Shown: positions 10,320 to 20,588, counted from the first letter of the stretch. The stretch: DNA of 64,000 bases from Anaerophaga thermohalophila str. Valhall (GCF_000250735.1 NZ_AHZV01000334.1:21073-85072); one strand, 5' to 3'. A program made the numbers and translations. The notes: generated by a model from the letters alone, not told the origin.

Positions 10320-10356
10320 GAGCAATAGCCCTGTACTATATTCCGGGCTATTGCTC
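10320..10356 (-). terminator. Stem-loop terminator between convergent genes
   Basis: A perfect 12-bp stem, GAGCAATAGCCC and GGGCTATTGCTC, with a 13-base loop. Read on the minus strand it is followed by TTTATTTG, so it should end transcripts from the SusE-like gene. On the plus strand it follows the regulator but has no T-run. Confidence 0.75.
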
Positions 10357-10387
10357 AAAACCTCCACCAATAATTCAAAGGAATTAT

Positions 10388-10532
10388 TAGTCCACTCCTA
10401 AAAGTCTCTTTTTACTAATCTCTTTGTTGCACTAATTTTTTAAATCCTCATAAACAATCAGTTAACTCCGATTCAAAAAATTTCTTGCGCATAGACCTTG
10501 ACAAAAATACCTCTTTTAAGAGCAGACTCAAT
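10388..10532. repeat. Divergent family C repeat, copy C5
   Basis: It shares the core TTTAAATCCTCAT...AGTTAACTCCG...TTGACAAAAATA with copies at 11997 and 26711, but has changed ends (AGTCCACTCCTAAAAG and AAGAGCAGACTCAA). It lies between the terminator and the stop codon of the SusE-like gene. Confidence 0.6.
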
Positions 10533-10549
10533 TATCAAATTAGTTTTAG

Positions 10550-11875
10550 CTATTGTTCCAAAACAGACAGAACAGCATTATCTTTCCCGGCAGTTATGTC
10601 CACTTCAAAAACATAAGTAGCGCCCTCCGCCAGCGTTACTCCTTCAATCAATCCAAGATTTCCGGGATCTCTCCCATTTGTTCCATCACCAACAAACACA
10701 ATATCACTGTTGGTTGTCAGGTTATCGTTTTTGTATTCACCTCCCCACCCTTTCTGATGAAAGAATTTAAAGTTGATGGCGGCAGCATTGACAGATTCGC
10801 CTGCAATTACTGTTACCTGGTACTTCTTTGGCGTTATTTGTGACATGCAAAGTGCTTTATCAGTATTCCATCCTACTTCATTAATTAACGAAGGTTTTCC
10901 AATATCTGTTCCGATTATCCAAAGAGCCCCGCTTCCGTCATCCTGGAGGGTTGCCAGTTCATCTCCCTGCATGGCTTCCACAACAAAATAACTAAACTCG
11001 AAGTTAGCTGTAATCCTGTACTTTCCGGTAACGGGAAGGAAAGTAAAGGTGCCGTCTTCATTGCTCCCAAAAAAGTCGGGGTCGATCCACCATTGTTCAA
11101 TATCCGGGATTCCGTCTACTTCAATTGTTTGGTTTTGTTCCAATTCCAGTTCCACTTTATAGTTGTTGTCATCCACCATTGTCATTTCTTTGCCGGCAAA
11201 TTCAAGCGTTATAAATGGTGCCCCTTGATAAGTAAGCGTATTAAAAGTAATATCATACTCTCCCGCTGTATAATTTGAGAATGTTATCGGAGCCTCTGTA
11301 CCTTGTATTATACCACCATTTTCCCACCCAAAAGTAATTACATTTCCATAATCATCAAGTACTGGTGTTTTGATATATCCTTTTACTTTCTGCGGAAAAT
11401 TATCTGTAACCTGGTATTGATACAAATCAATCCGGTTCATTTGGTATTCTGTCAGCTCTGTTACAAAAGTAAGATACGGATAATCGGGACGTGAGATATC
11501 CAAATTATAGTTCTGTTCCTCAATAGCGAACTCAATATTTTGAAGGACAAACTTCAGGGTTGCCGTCCCATCGGGAATGTCCTTAAGAAACGGCACATAA
11601 ATTTTCCCATTGTATTCTCCTTCTGTTTTGGTACGAATTACAGTTTCCTCTACCATTTCATTGCCAAAAAACAATTGTGCTTTAAGAGTAGATAATGGTA
11701 CCTCTTCAGCATCCCTTACATCAGCAGAAAAAGGGATACTGTCACCAAAATGAGCCTGATTGATTTCATTGTTTAATGTCAATTCCGGTTGTCCGGTTAC
11801 CTCTTCGTCTTCTTCACACGAAACAAGAAACAAAACCGGTAGTAATAAGCTGAGATAAAATATTGTCTTTTTCAT
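10550..11875 (-). CDS. SusE/SusF-like surface glycan-binding lipoprotein
   Basis: A 441-aa outer-membrane lipoprotein (lipobox LFLVSC, then an acidic EEDEE stretch typical of surface export in Bacteroidota). After the signal it is built of several beta-sandwich units. The last third resembles the SusE/SusF outer-membrane domains: GTDIGKPSLINEVGWNTDKA, aromatic-rich FKFFHQKGWGGEY and a closing VDITAGKDNAVLSV. Such proteins bind polysaccharide at the cell surface and have no enzyme activity. It is the last gene of the run SusC-SusD-GH30-this gene, all on the minus strand, and a terminator lies about 190 bp beyond its stop. The glycan bound is not readable from the sequence; the GH30 partner suggests a beta-glucan. 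Confidence 0.78.
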   Translation of the reverse strand: MKKTIFYLSLLLPVLFLVSCEEDEEVTGQPELTLNNEINQAHFGDSIPFSADVRDAEEVPLSTLKAQLFFGNEMVEETVIRTKTEGEYNGKIYVPFLKDIPDGTATLKFVLQNIEFAIEEQNYNLDISRPDYPYLTFVTELTEYQMNRIDLYQYQVTDNFPQKVKGYIKTPVLDDYGNVITFGWENGGIIQGTEAPITFSNYTAGEYDITFNTLTYQGAPFITLEFAGKEMTMVDDNNYKVELELEQNQTIEVDGIPDIEQWWIDPDFFGSNEDGTFTFLPVTGKYRITANFEFSYFVVEAMQGDELATLQDDGSGALWIIGTDIGKPSLINEVGWNTDKALCMSQITPKKYQVTVIAGESVNAAAINFKFFHQKGWGGEYKNDNLTTNSDIVFVGDGTNGRDPGNLGLIEGVTLAEGATYVFEVDITAGKDNAVLSVLEQ

Positions 11876-11908
11876 ACTTAATCTGTTAATTTGAAAATTT
11901 TAAAACAT

Positions 11909-11977
11909 GATGAAACGAGCATGTAAGATTTAAACGCATCCTCATTATGCAAAGCCTTGCCATATTCACATTTCATC
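11909..11977 (-). repeat. Family D repeat, copy D4 (inverted orientation)
   Basis: Begins ATGAAACGAGCATG, which is the reverse complement of the family D right end, followed by a degenerate middle and CCTTGCCATATTC. It is immediately upstream of the SusE-like gene. Confidence 0.5.
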
Positions 11978-11996
11978 TTTTCTGTTTTTCAAAGTA

Positions 11997-12140
11997 TGAG
12001 CCCGGTCTAAAAAGCATCTTTATTGCCAAACTCTGTGTTGTTTTAAATTTTTGCATCCTCATTAACAACAAGTTAACTCCGGTACAAAAAATTAAAACGC
12101 CTTGATTTTGACAAAAATATGCTTTTTATACCGCACTCAA
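11997..12140 (-). repeat. Family C repeat, copy C1
   Basis: A 144-bp element with inverted ends TGAGCCCGGTCTAAAAAGCA and TGCTTTTTATACCGCACTCA. It matches 26711-26854 and 47856-48000 in the opposite orientation. It ends three bases from the stop codon of the GH30 gene. Confidence 0.8.
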
Positions 12141-12143
12141 GGA

Positions 12144-13634
12144 TTATTGATTCCATCGATACGATACAACCGACTGTGCCGGAACGTCATAAGAAAAATG
12201 GTTATCCCGGTCGCTTATGGTTATCATTTTTTTTTCATCCGTATCGTTCATAAGGACAAATGCAAAGGAGCCGTCCTTGTTTTCAAAAGCACTGTAAATA
12301 ACGCCGTCGGCTTCATATCCTGATGTACCGATACGAACAGCTCCGGGTTTTACTACTGCAGCGAGATGCCCTATAATATAATAATGCGAATTGCGGGTAA
12401 TCGTTTTATAATCATCTGCACTGATGTCAACCGCTCCAAAGCAGGTTTGGCAGCCGCCTTCTCTGTTGGGGCCACGATTTGAATCAAGCATCAGATTCCA
12501 GACGATGACTGCTCTACACCATTTATTTACGGTCTCCAAAGCAACGTACTCCATATCGTCCATCAACCTTTTTGACAAGTTTCTGCCATCATTCCATGTG
12601 CCGATAGAAGTTTCAGTAAAAATGAGCTCCTTATGGGGTGCTTTTTCATGAATATCGAGTAACTCGTCGCTCACACCGCCGTAATTATGGTAGGCCGCAC
12701 CTTTGATATACTGTCCTGCTTCTTCATCCTGATATATCTTAACAGGATAATCCTGTTGATCACTCATGTTGTCATAATTGTAGTTGTGATCAAAAACATA
12801 AAGTTTTGTGTCCAGGCCAGCTTCTTCAAGTGCCGGGCCCAACACTTTTACAAACTCACGTTGCTCTTTCCATCCCATAAACAGAGAAGCCGAATTACCC
12901 CTGTTCAATGGTTCATTCTGAGGGGTAATGGCATCAATGTGGATGCCGTGTTGTGCAAAAGCCTGTATCCACTTCACAAAATAGGTCGCATACTCGTCGT
13001 AGTAGTCGGGGTTCAGATGCCCGCTGGTCCAGGAGTTGTAGGGTTGCAAATCAGTCAGGTTATTCACTTTCATCCATCGCGGACTTGTCCATGGAGACCC
13101 CAAAATTTTAAGATCGGGGTTAATCTCCAATACATCGTGCAAGACAGGAATAACATAATCGAGTTCCTCGGATTGCAAACCAAAGTTTTCAATACCTGGA
13201 GTGTCACAGCACGTATATTCGCTGAGAGAAAAATCGGAACATCCAATAGATATGCGAACATAACTGAATCCCATTCCAGTATTATGAGAAAAGGTTTCTT
13301 TCAGGAAGGTTTCACGGTCAGCTGCATCCATTTGCATCAGGTTATAGCATGATGAACCGGTAAGAGCTGCACCAAACCCGTCCATTTCCTGGTATCTGAC
13401 AGCAGGATCGATGGTAATAGTAGTCGGCGACATATTGGAAGTTTTGCTGAAATCCACAGCTCTTTGGGCAAAATCGTAAGCCCGGTCTGATGTAGTGATG
13501 AATAATTTCACATCCCCTGTTTCCTTTACATCGGGAACCGTTTTGCCCGGATCATTGTCCTTATCTTCTGAACAAGCACCACACGACATAAACACCAATC
13601 CCATTATTAAAACATATAATATTTCTCTGATCAT
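12144..13634 (-). CDS. GH30 glycoside hydrolase, probable endo-beta-1,6-glucanase type
   Basis: A 496-aa exported enzyme of family GH30. An N-terminal signal carries possible lipobox cysteines (MSCGAC), followed by the TIM barrel (QEMDGFGAALTGSS) and a C-terminal beta-sandwich. The acid/base glutamate is in ITPQNEPLN near residue 240 and the nucleophile in IFTETSIG near 341. The motifs SPWTSPRWMK and GGCQTCFGAVDIS resemble GH30 subfamily 3 enzymes that cut beta-1,6-glucan. Subfamily assignment is inference; a glucosylceramidase-like or xylanase activity would be the alternatives. The position between SusD and a surface glycan binder matches known beta-1,6-glucan loci in Bacteroides. Cell location is likely outer surface or periplasm. 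Confidence 0.85.
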   Translation of the reverse strand: MIREILYVLIMGLVFMSCGACSEDKDNDPGKTVPDVKETGDVKLFITTSDRAYDFAQRAVDFSKTSNMSPTTITIDPAVRYQEMDGFGAALTGSSCYNLMQMDAADRETFLKETFSHNTGMGFSYVRISIGCSDFSLSEYTCCDTPGIENFGLQSEELDYVIPVLHDVLEINPDLKILGSPWTSPRWMKVNNLTDLQPYNSWTSGHLNPDYYDEYATYFVKWIQAFAQHGIHIDAITPQNEPLNRGNSASLFMGWKEQREFVKVLGPALEEAGLDTKLYVFDHNYNYDNMSDQQDYPVKIYQDEEAGQYIKGAAYHNYGGVSDELLDIHEKAPHKELIFTETSIGTWNDGRNLSKRLMDDMEYVALETVNKWCRAVIVWNLMLDSNRGPNREGGCQTCFGAVDISADDYKTITRNSHYYIIGHLAAVVKPGAVRIGTSGYEADGVIYSAFENKDGSFAFVLMNDTDEKKMITISDRDNHFSYDVPAQSVVSYRWNQ

Positions 13635-13743
13635 TATCGAATTATTTTAAGATTCTGTATAAAAACTCATTGGCCTTCCCATGCAGACACCAGGCAATAA
13701 GCATTAAAAACATTGTCAACTAACCAAATGCCTGAACATGCTT

Positions 13744-15258
13744 TTAATAGCCGGGATTTTGATCAAGATTAGTATTAGCATCTAATGCTGTTTGGGGAAC
13801 TGGAAGCAGTTCAGAATTTTCTGTATAGGGTCTTGCCTGCGGTAATCTTCCGCTGTCGCGATTGTTGATTGAATTCATAACTGTTTGCAATTTCCCGTTT
13901 CGGATAAGATCGAACAGTCGATGTCCTTCAAAAGCAAGCTCTAACCGACGCTCATTCAGCACTGCATCCGTCATTTGCTCTTTGGAAGATTTAACAGATT
14001 CCGGCAACCCTGGAAGATTAACTCTTGCCCTGATTTGGTCCACAATAGTTGAAGCTGCATCAAGTTCACCGTTCCAGACCAGCGCTTCCGCCTTAAGCAA
14101 CATAATATCAGCGAGTCTCAGTTTAATGATACTATTATTGCCGGAACGCATTTTGTACATAAAAGGATAATGATCAGACGGATAGTACAAACTCCATCCG
14201 GCCTCGTAATAAACTATCGACTGATTCATCCGGATGTCATCTCCTTCCGCTTCAAAAGCAGATATGAGGTCTCTCGAAGGTGTTACCCATTTTGCCCATG
14301 AAAAATTCTGGTCCCAGTCAAGCAAATTGCGACCAAACATCTATGTTACCCAGTTTCCACTACCAGTAAAAAACTGAATCTCAAAAATAGATTCGGATGT
14401 GTTGCGCGCGGCAATATCGGTTCCTGCCTCATTCATTCTAAAAAGAAGTGAATAATCATCAACCAGTGAGAATCCGTCATTAATAACAGAATCGCAATAA
14501 GCAATCACTTTATCATAGTCACGAACAGGTTCTTCAGCGTAGGCTTTGGCCAGGAGCGAACGGGCAACCGCTTTGGAAAGTATTGTTTTATTCTGGCTTG
14601 CTTCCGGTGCATCCGGTATGGCTGAAGTTAGATCTTTAATAATTTGCTGGTATGCCTCCTGCGGTGTGTTTTGGGAAGGGAAATAAGTCGGATAAACTTC
14701 TTCGATATTAGCAGCTGTAATGTCTTCGGCCTCTTTGGTAATTACCGGTATGTTTCCCCAAAACCTTACCATATCGAGCATAACCATTGCCCGGAATATT
14801 TTCGCCTCGGCTTTCCATTGAGCTCTTTCTAAATCGGAGAAAGAGGGATCGGGAACCAAATCTATATTTTCTATAATGGAATTGACATAAGCAATATCTT
14901 CCAGATAGCGGTTCCAGTCACGTGTTATCACACTGTTACCCCCGTCCAGCGAATTATCTTCGAAAGGCATAACCTCAGCGCCAACGGTACCTGCATAAGC
15001 ATTATCAGAACGGACCTCTGTAATCATTAAATAATCGAGATACCAGTGTTCCTGACGTCCTCTGAATAGTTCGTACATACCTTCATATTGGGAAAGCATT
15101 TCACTGCGGGTCTCAAACTTAATACGATCTCCAGAATCATCGGAGCGTCCCAGAGTCACTTCCGAGAATTCGGAAACAGGGTCTTTGTCCAGCGAGCAGG
15201 AAACCAACGCCAAAAGCATCAGAATACCAATTACTTTGGTTAGTATATTAGTTCTCAT
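13744..15258 (-). pseudogene. SusD-family glycan-binding lipoprotein with in-frame TAG
   Basis: SusD/RagB lipoproteins form the lid of the SusC transporter and bind oligosaccharides. The first part (14341-15258) has a lipobox LALVSC and the SusD N-terminal helices (YLDYLMITEVRSDNAY). It ends GSGNWVT at a TAG (14341-14343). The very next codon, in the same frame, is ATG, and the SusD C-terminal half follows without a gap (13744-14340): MFGRNLLDWD, then RLADIMLLKAEALVWNGE and NERRLELAFEGHRLFDLIR. So one nonsense codon, for example from CAG or TGG, splits an otherwise complete 504-residue protein. Real nonsense mutation, readthrough or base-call error are all possible. It follows SusC by 12 bases. 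Confidence 0.9.
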
Positions 15259-15270
15259 AATATTAATCGA

Positions 15271-18258
15271 TTAAAATTCAACATTAACACCAAAAACAAA
15301 CGATTTTGTCTGGGGATAAGTACCCCAGTCGATGCCCTGAACAGCACCACTATTTCCCCATTGGTTAACTTCGGGATCCATACCCGAATAGTTGGTAAGT
15401 GTAAGCAGGTTGGTAGCTGTTACATAAGGCTGCAACCTGGCAATTCCCAAACGACTTAGGAAAGCCTTTTTAAATTCATAAGCAAGGGTAATGTCTTTTA
15501 CTCTTAAATAGCTGCCATCTTCAACAAAATAAGAAGACGTTTTGATATCGAACCCGGCTTTAGGCGTATCAGTAATCTGGCCGGGAATTCTCCAGCGGTC
15601 GAGAATCGCTTTCGACTGATTCTTGCCATCATACATACCTTCAGTTTCGATACGCGAAGCATTGTAAATATCGTTACCATAGCTTCCCTGGAGCAACAGG
15701 TTCAGAGAAAAACCCTTATAGGTAATCGTATTGGTCATCCCGAAAGTAAAATCGGGATTGGGATCACCAATATAAGTCCGGTCAGTGGTAGAAAGAATAC
15801 CATCTTCGTTAACATCACGATACATTAACTCCCCTGTTTCCGGATCAACGCCATCGCTGATGTATCCGTAAAAGCCGCCCAATGGTCTCCCGGGTTCAAT
15901 CCGAACAGCATATTCATTGACAAATTCACTTGTGACAGCATAATTGTAAACTTTAGTCAGCTCAAGAGCGGTCAGTTCATTGCGATTGAATGAGATGTTA
16001 AAATCGGTATCCCATCTGAAGTTTGGGCGTGTAAAATTGTGAGAACTCAGCATGAACTCAAAGCCGGTGTTTGTCATTTCGCCCTCATTTCGACTTATCG
16101 TATTTGCAGCAGCTGATCCTGCAGGAAGGTCTACTGTCATCAACATATCGGTGGTCTTTTTATAGTACCAGTCCATCATAAATGTCAGGCGATTTCTCAA
16201 AATAGTCAAATCAACGCCAACATTTGTCTGGGTAGTGGTTTCCCAGGTAAGATCAGTGTTACGCAAATTGGCCTGACTAAGAATGACCGTGGCATTCTGA
16301 TTCCCTTCCTCCCACCAGTTTTGACGAATAATATTATACCGTTCCAAATAGGCATAGTCGCCGAGTCCCGACTGATTACCTGTTTGTCCCCATCCGCCTC
16401 TGATTTTCAAATCATCGATCCAATCGATACCAGCCATAAAAGGTTCGGATGACAAACGCCATGCTGCGGAAGCAGATGGGAAATAGCCCCAGCGGTGATC
16501 GGGATGAAGCTTAGAAGAACCATCGGCACGCATATTTAAAGTCAACAAATATTTGTCGCTGAAGTTGTAGGCCAGGCGGCCAAACCAGGACATAATAGCC
16601 CATTCGGAGGCAACCGTACCATTGCCTGGCGATATTTTATTGGCGGCATTCAATGTTTTTATACTTCCATCACGATAATGAGAAGCGCTTTGATAACTTT
16701 GTGACCATTCAGAGGTGGTTCCGGAGCTGCCCGCCATTAAATCAAAACTATGGTTGTCAAAAGATTTGTTATAGTTCAGTACATTATCATAGACCATTAC
16801 CGTACTTAGAGACCGGTTGTCGCTGCCCAGTCCGTAATTTGATCTGCCCCAGGCTGTTTTAACCGGATCAAGGAAGGAGACAGAGTGATTATAGCTCCTG
16901 TCAAGAGTGATGGAAGATTTCAATCTCAGATTGGAAGCAAATGTTATCTCAGCTTGTCCCGTAGCAAGTAAGCGTTGAGTATTGGATCGATTGTCTTCAC
17001 TTCTTGACATATTTTCAACAGGATGCGTAATGTTTACCCCGTAAAAATTGTTGTAATACCGGTCAGGTTTTTCGGTATCCCAAATTGGCGCATAAGTAGG
17101 TGTATTAATTACTGATAAGACGACACCTGCCCTGTTCGCTCCTGTTCCGGAAATAATTCCATTCCCTGTATAATCTGAATAGGAAACATTTGCACCTACA
17201 TTCAGCCACGGACGTATTTCATTCTCAAGGTTAGCTTTGAAATTGTAGCGCTCAAAGAACGAGACTTCAATAACGCCTTCTTCACGCGTATAACCGCCGG
17301 TTATATAATAATTCATTTTTTCATCACCATTGGAAGCAGAAATCTGATAATTCTGTGTCAGTGCCGTTTGGTAAGTTTCTTCGTACCAATCGGTCTGATC
17401 AGTTAGATTATCGGGCAATGAAATGTTCAGTTCCATATCGCTCAATAATTCACGATATTGTTCCAGATTCAAAGGTTCTATTTTGTTGGTTAAATCGGTT
17501 ATGCCAACATGACCGTTGAAAGTAATTTTTGCTTCGCCGGATTCTCCGCTTTTGGTCGTAATTATCACGACTCCGTTGGCAGCACGCGATCCATAAATAG
17601 CTGCTGAAGAGGCATCCTTCAATATCTGCATGCTTTCAATTTCATTCGCAGAGAGATAAGAAATATCTGTCATTGGAACCCCATCTACAACATACAAAGG
17701 ATCGTTATTACCATTTAAAGAAGTTGTACCACGAACTCGCACAACCATCCCTGCATCCGGAGCGCCGTTGGGTTTAATGACAGAAACCCCGGCAGCACGA
17801 CCCTGAATGGCTTGTGCTACATTTGTAATAGGTTTCTTTTCCAGTTCTCTGGTAGAAACCGTTGATATGGACGTGGTAACATCCTTTTTCTTTACGGAAC
17901 CATAACCTATTACCACCAACTCGTCGAGGGTGGCCAGCTCTTCCTCCATTTGAAGATTGATAACGGTGCGGCCGTCTACCGGAATTTCAGTTGTTTTCAT
18001 TCCGATGAACGAAAATACAAGCGTTGCGGCAGGGTCAGCAGAAATGCTGTATTCACCATTCATGTCGGTGATTGTTCCCATAGTAGTTCCTTTTATGATT
18101 ACAGAGGCTCCTGGTAAAGGCATATCCTGCTCATCCGTGACAGTTCCGCTAACTGTCAGTTCCTGAGCCAAACTCCCCTGGGTAAGCAGGAAAAACCCAC
18201 TCAAAAGGAATAAACTGCATAAAATTTTTTGTTTCAAAATTTTCGTTTTTTTCTTCAT
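15271..18258 (-). CDS. SusC-family TonB-dependent outer-membrane transporter (first PUL)
   Basis: A 995-aa outer-membrane receptor that imports oligosaccharides with its SusD partner, powered by TonB. The order is: signal peptide (to about residue 31, GSLAQ), carboxypeptidase-regulatory-like domain (VSGTVTDEQDMPLPGASVII), TonB-box region (LDELVVIGYGSVKKKDVTT), plug domain with the SusC signature DASSAAIYGSRAANGVVIITT, then a long beta-barrel ending in aromatic F at VFGVNVEF. It is the first gene of a minus-strand run with SusD, GH30 and the SusE-like binder. The 5' region (18259-18965) is shared with the divergent chemotaxis receptor gene. The reading frame is intact, unlike that of its SusD partner. 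Confidence 0.95.
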   Translation of the reverse strand: MKKKTKILKQKILCSLFLLSGFFLLTQGSLAQELTVSGTVTDEQDMPLPGASVIIKGTTMGTITDMNGEYSISADPAATLVFSFIGMKTTEIPVDGRTVINLQMEEELATLDELVVIGYGSVKKKDVTTSISTVSTRELEKKPITNVAQAIQGRAAGVSVIKPNGAPDAGMVVRVRGTTSLNGNNDPLYVVDGVPMTDISYLSANEIESMQILKDASSAAIYGSRAANGVVIITTKSGESGEAKITFNGHVGITDLTNKIEPLNLEQYRELLSDMELNISLPDNLTDQTDWYEETYQTALTQNYQISASNGDEKMNYYITGGYTREEGVIEVSFFERYNFKANLENEIRPWLNVGANVSYSDYTGNGIISGTGANRAGVVLSVINTPTYAPIWDTEKPDRYYNNFYGVNITHPVENMSRSEDNRSNTQRLLATGQAEITFASNLRLKSSITLDRSYNHSVSFLDPVKTAWGRSNYGLGSDNRSLSTVMVYDNVLNYNKSFDNHSFDLMAGSSGTTSEWSQSYQSASHYRDGSIKTLNAANKISPGNGTVASEWAIMSWFGRLAYNFSDKYLLTLNMRADGSSKLHPDHRWGYFPSASAAWRLSSEPFMAGIDWIDDLKIRGGWGQTGNQSGLGDYAYLERYNIIRQNWWEEGNQNATVILSQANLRNTDLTWETTTQTNVGVDLTILRNRLTFMMDWYYKKTTDMLMTVDLPAGSAAANTISRNEGEMTNTGFEFMLSSHNFTRPNFRWDTDFNISFNRNELTALELTKVYNYAVTSEFVNEYAVRIEPGRPLGGFYGYISDGVDPETGELMYRDVNEDGILSTTDRTYIGDPNPDFTFGMTNTITYKGFSLNLLLQGSYGNDIYNASRIETEGMYDGKNQSKAILDRWRIPGQITDTPKAGFDIKTSSYFVEDGSYLRVKDITLAYEFKKAFLSRLGIARLQPYVTATNLLTLTNYSGMDPEVNQWGNSGAVQGIDWGTYPQTKSFVFGVNVEF

Positions 18259-18965
18259 TGCATTTTGTTTTAGTTAACATTGCTATTTCCTCTGACGATG
18301 TGTGAACATCTATTAAAAATTCAAAAGCGAAGTAAATTTTTTGACAACAGGAAAAGAAAAAACAGTTTACATCTTAGTTACACCATTCCGGAGAAGAGCA
18401 CATTCTTTTCTACTTCATATCAATATATATTACTGATTTACTGACAATAAAAGGATTAAAATATGATTTACTAGGGAGAAAAATGTTGCTTATATATTTT
18501 TCTTCATTGGCATAAAAATTAGTCGAAAAACCTGCCCGAAGTTATTAGGAGAACTCGCATGGTTAATGGATACTCACTCGTTTCCCGGGAAAACGGGATG
18601 AGTTGTGAAAATTTTTGGGATGTTCGTTTTATGTATCTCTTTTTGTGCAATATCCTATGAACTTACTCATTACTTTTACAAACAATGACAATCATTGATC
18701 TTTCGCAATAAATTATTAAGACATAAATAAACGACTATACCTGACTAACAGAGATAATGGGAAAACTTTCTAAACAAAGCCCTCAAATAATTCTTGTTGT
18801 TTCATAAAGAAATATAAACAGGCAAACAACCGGTCAAAATATCCGTAAAATCTTACCACTTCACAGTACCTGCTTTATTTCAATTATGCCTTCATAACTC
18901 AATAAGAGTAGAGGAGAGCTTCTTTTTCTATAAATCATTTGAAACCAAAAACCGCATTACACATT
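18259..18965. other. Divergent intergenic region between SusC and chemotaxis receptor
   Basis: No gene seen. It includes the second copy of the 85-bp repeat (18547-18631). The rest is A/T-rich, and no clear promoter could be fixed by eye. A short open frame starting with GTG in the repeat (MKIFGMFVL) mirrors the one at 7140 and is not considered coding. Confidence 0.55.
18547..18631 (+). repeat. 85-bp repeat D3 with central near-palindrome
   Basis: Partner of 7082-7166 with the same length and ends (AGGAGAACTCGCATG to ATGTTCGTTTTA). The centre is CGTTTCCCGGGAAAACG at 18579-18595, where both copies keep the palindromic shape although bases differ. Confidence 0.75.
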
Positions 18966-20527
18966 ATGAAGCAATTCAGACTATCCGACTTAAAATTCGG
19001 TACTAAAATTTTACTGGGATTTTCCGTTATTATTTTATTATTTGCAGCCAATGCTTTTTACACTATGACAATGCTTTATCTGGAAAGGGATCAACTCATT
19101 CAGATCAATGCCGAATATGTTCCTGCAACAGACTATTCCACCAAAATTCAGACACATTGGCTCAAATCCAGATACCATATCATCAGGTATGCGAAAGGGG
19201 AAGGTCTGGATGAAGCAAAAACCGGGCAAGCTCATGCAGATTCGGCCCATACTTTAATAACGCAGGCGATGGAAATGGTACAAAAACCGACGCTTCGGAA
19301 GAAATAAAGGAAGCTTTCAGGGAAATTGACCGGGACATAAACAAATTTGAATCAATGCTAAACCAATACATTGATATCAAAGAAAGCTCATTCATTGCAG
19401 ATGAAGAAGTTGAAACGAATGAACTGGCCACCATATTATCAGAAATGACCGCATTATCCGAAATGATAGACGGTGAGAGCGAAGAAATTGCAAATACCTC
19501 ATTCAACGATATTGTTTCTAAAATAAAGGATGCCGAAAATGTAATGATAGAATCCATTGCTCTGCTCACCACCGTTTTAATAGTAATCATTGCTCTGGGA
19601 CTTATTCTGGCTTACTTGCTTTCTTCATCATTTGCCAAAAGTATCAAAAACGGAATTAAAATAACCGAACAAATATCGAAAGGCGACCTTACGGTGGATA
19701 TCAATCATAAATACCTTTCCAGAAAAGACGAAATAGGAAGCCTGGCCAGAGCAATGGATCACATGAAAAACAACCTGGAGCGCGTTATCGGAAACCTGAT
19801 GAACGGAATTGCTAATATCACCCTTGCAGGAGATGAACTGAGCAATGCTGCGCAGAAAATATCTTCTGGTGCCAACGAGCAGGCATCTTCTGCCGAAGAA
19901 GTTTCGTCAACCATGGAAGAGATTGCATCGAACATTGAGCAAAACTCAGCCAATGCAAGCAAAACAAAAGATGTTGCATTACATGCCACAGAAAGTGTCG
20001 AAAAAGGAAACAAAGTTGTACAACAAACAGTAGAATCAATTAATTATATCTCAGAAAAAATTAAGATCATTAATGATATTGCTTTCCAGACAAATATTCT
20101 TGCTTTAAATGCAGCAGTGGAATCGGCCCGTGCCGGTGAAGAAGGAAAAGGATTTGCGGTGGTTGCTTCAGAAGTTCGGAAATTAGCCGAACTCAGCAAG
20201 GATGCTGCCGATGAAATTATAAAAATTTCGACCCAAACAGTGAACATCTCTAACGATGCCGGTGATGCTCTGAAGAATGTAGTACCTGAAATTCAGGAAA
20301 CCTCATCGCTGGTTGAAGAGATTACAGCATCCAGCTTTGAACAAAAATCCGGAGCCGATCAGGTTAATGAAGCACTCTCACAGCTCAATCTGGTTATACA
20401 GCAGAATGCTGCTTCTGCCGAAGAAATGAGCAGCACTTCCGAAGAGCTCGCCAATCAGGCGGAAGAGTTGCGCCAACTGGTTAAGTTTTTCAAAACCGAT
20501 ACAGGAGATGCTACTTTGGAGAAATGA
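18966..20527 (+). pseudogene. Methyl-accepting chemotaxis protein, frameshifted in the sensor domain
   Basis: The receptor has a first membrane helix (about 14-32, TKILLGFSVIILLFAANAF), a short extracytoplasmic four-helix-bundle sensor, a second helix (about 193-220), HAMP, and the conserved signalling tip [20 protein letters not shown] with [18 protein letters not shown]. It would steer motility through CheA/CheW. The frame breaks at an A5 run (19282-19286): one frame ends TLRKK at 19307. The continuing frame reads [17 protein letters not shown] and runs to 20527. One added A would restore a 520-residue protein. The ATG at 18966 is chosen over a TTG 27 bases upstream. Its place between two PULs hints at sensing of plant sugars, but the ligand is unknown. 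Confidence 0.88.
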
Positions 20528-20540
20528 TTCTGATACTCAA

Positions 20541-20588
20541 ATTCTTGCAAACAAGCGGCCGCTCAGCTCCCCCACTTGCTTGCAAGAA
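20541..20588. repeat. Inverted repeat after the chemotaxis receptor gene
   Basis: Arms TTCTTGCAAACAAG and CTTGCTTGCAAGAA can pair as a hairpin. There is no following T-run, so it is a weak terminator candidate. Related GCTTGCAAGAA/TTCTTGCAAGC strings occur near 3885 and 47394. Confidence 0.5.

Noticed and set aside
12687..13352. Plus-strand frame of 221 codons
   Set aside because: Antisense shadow of the GH30 gene.
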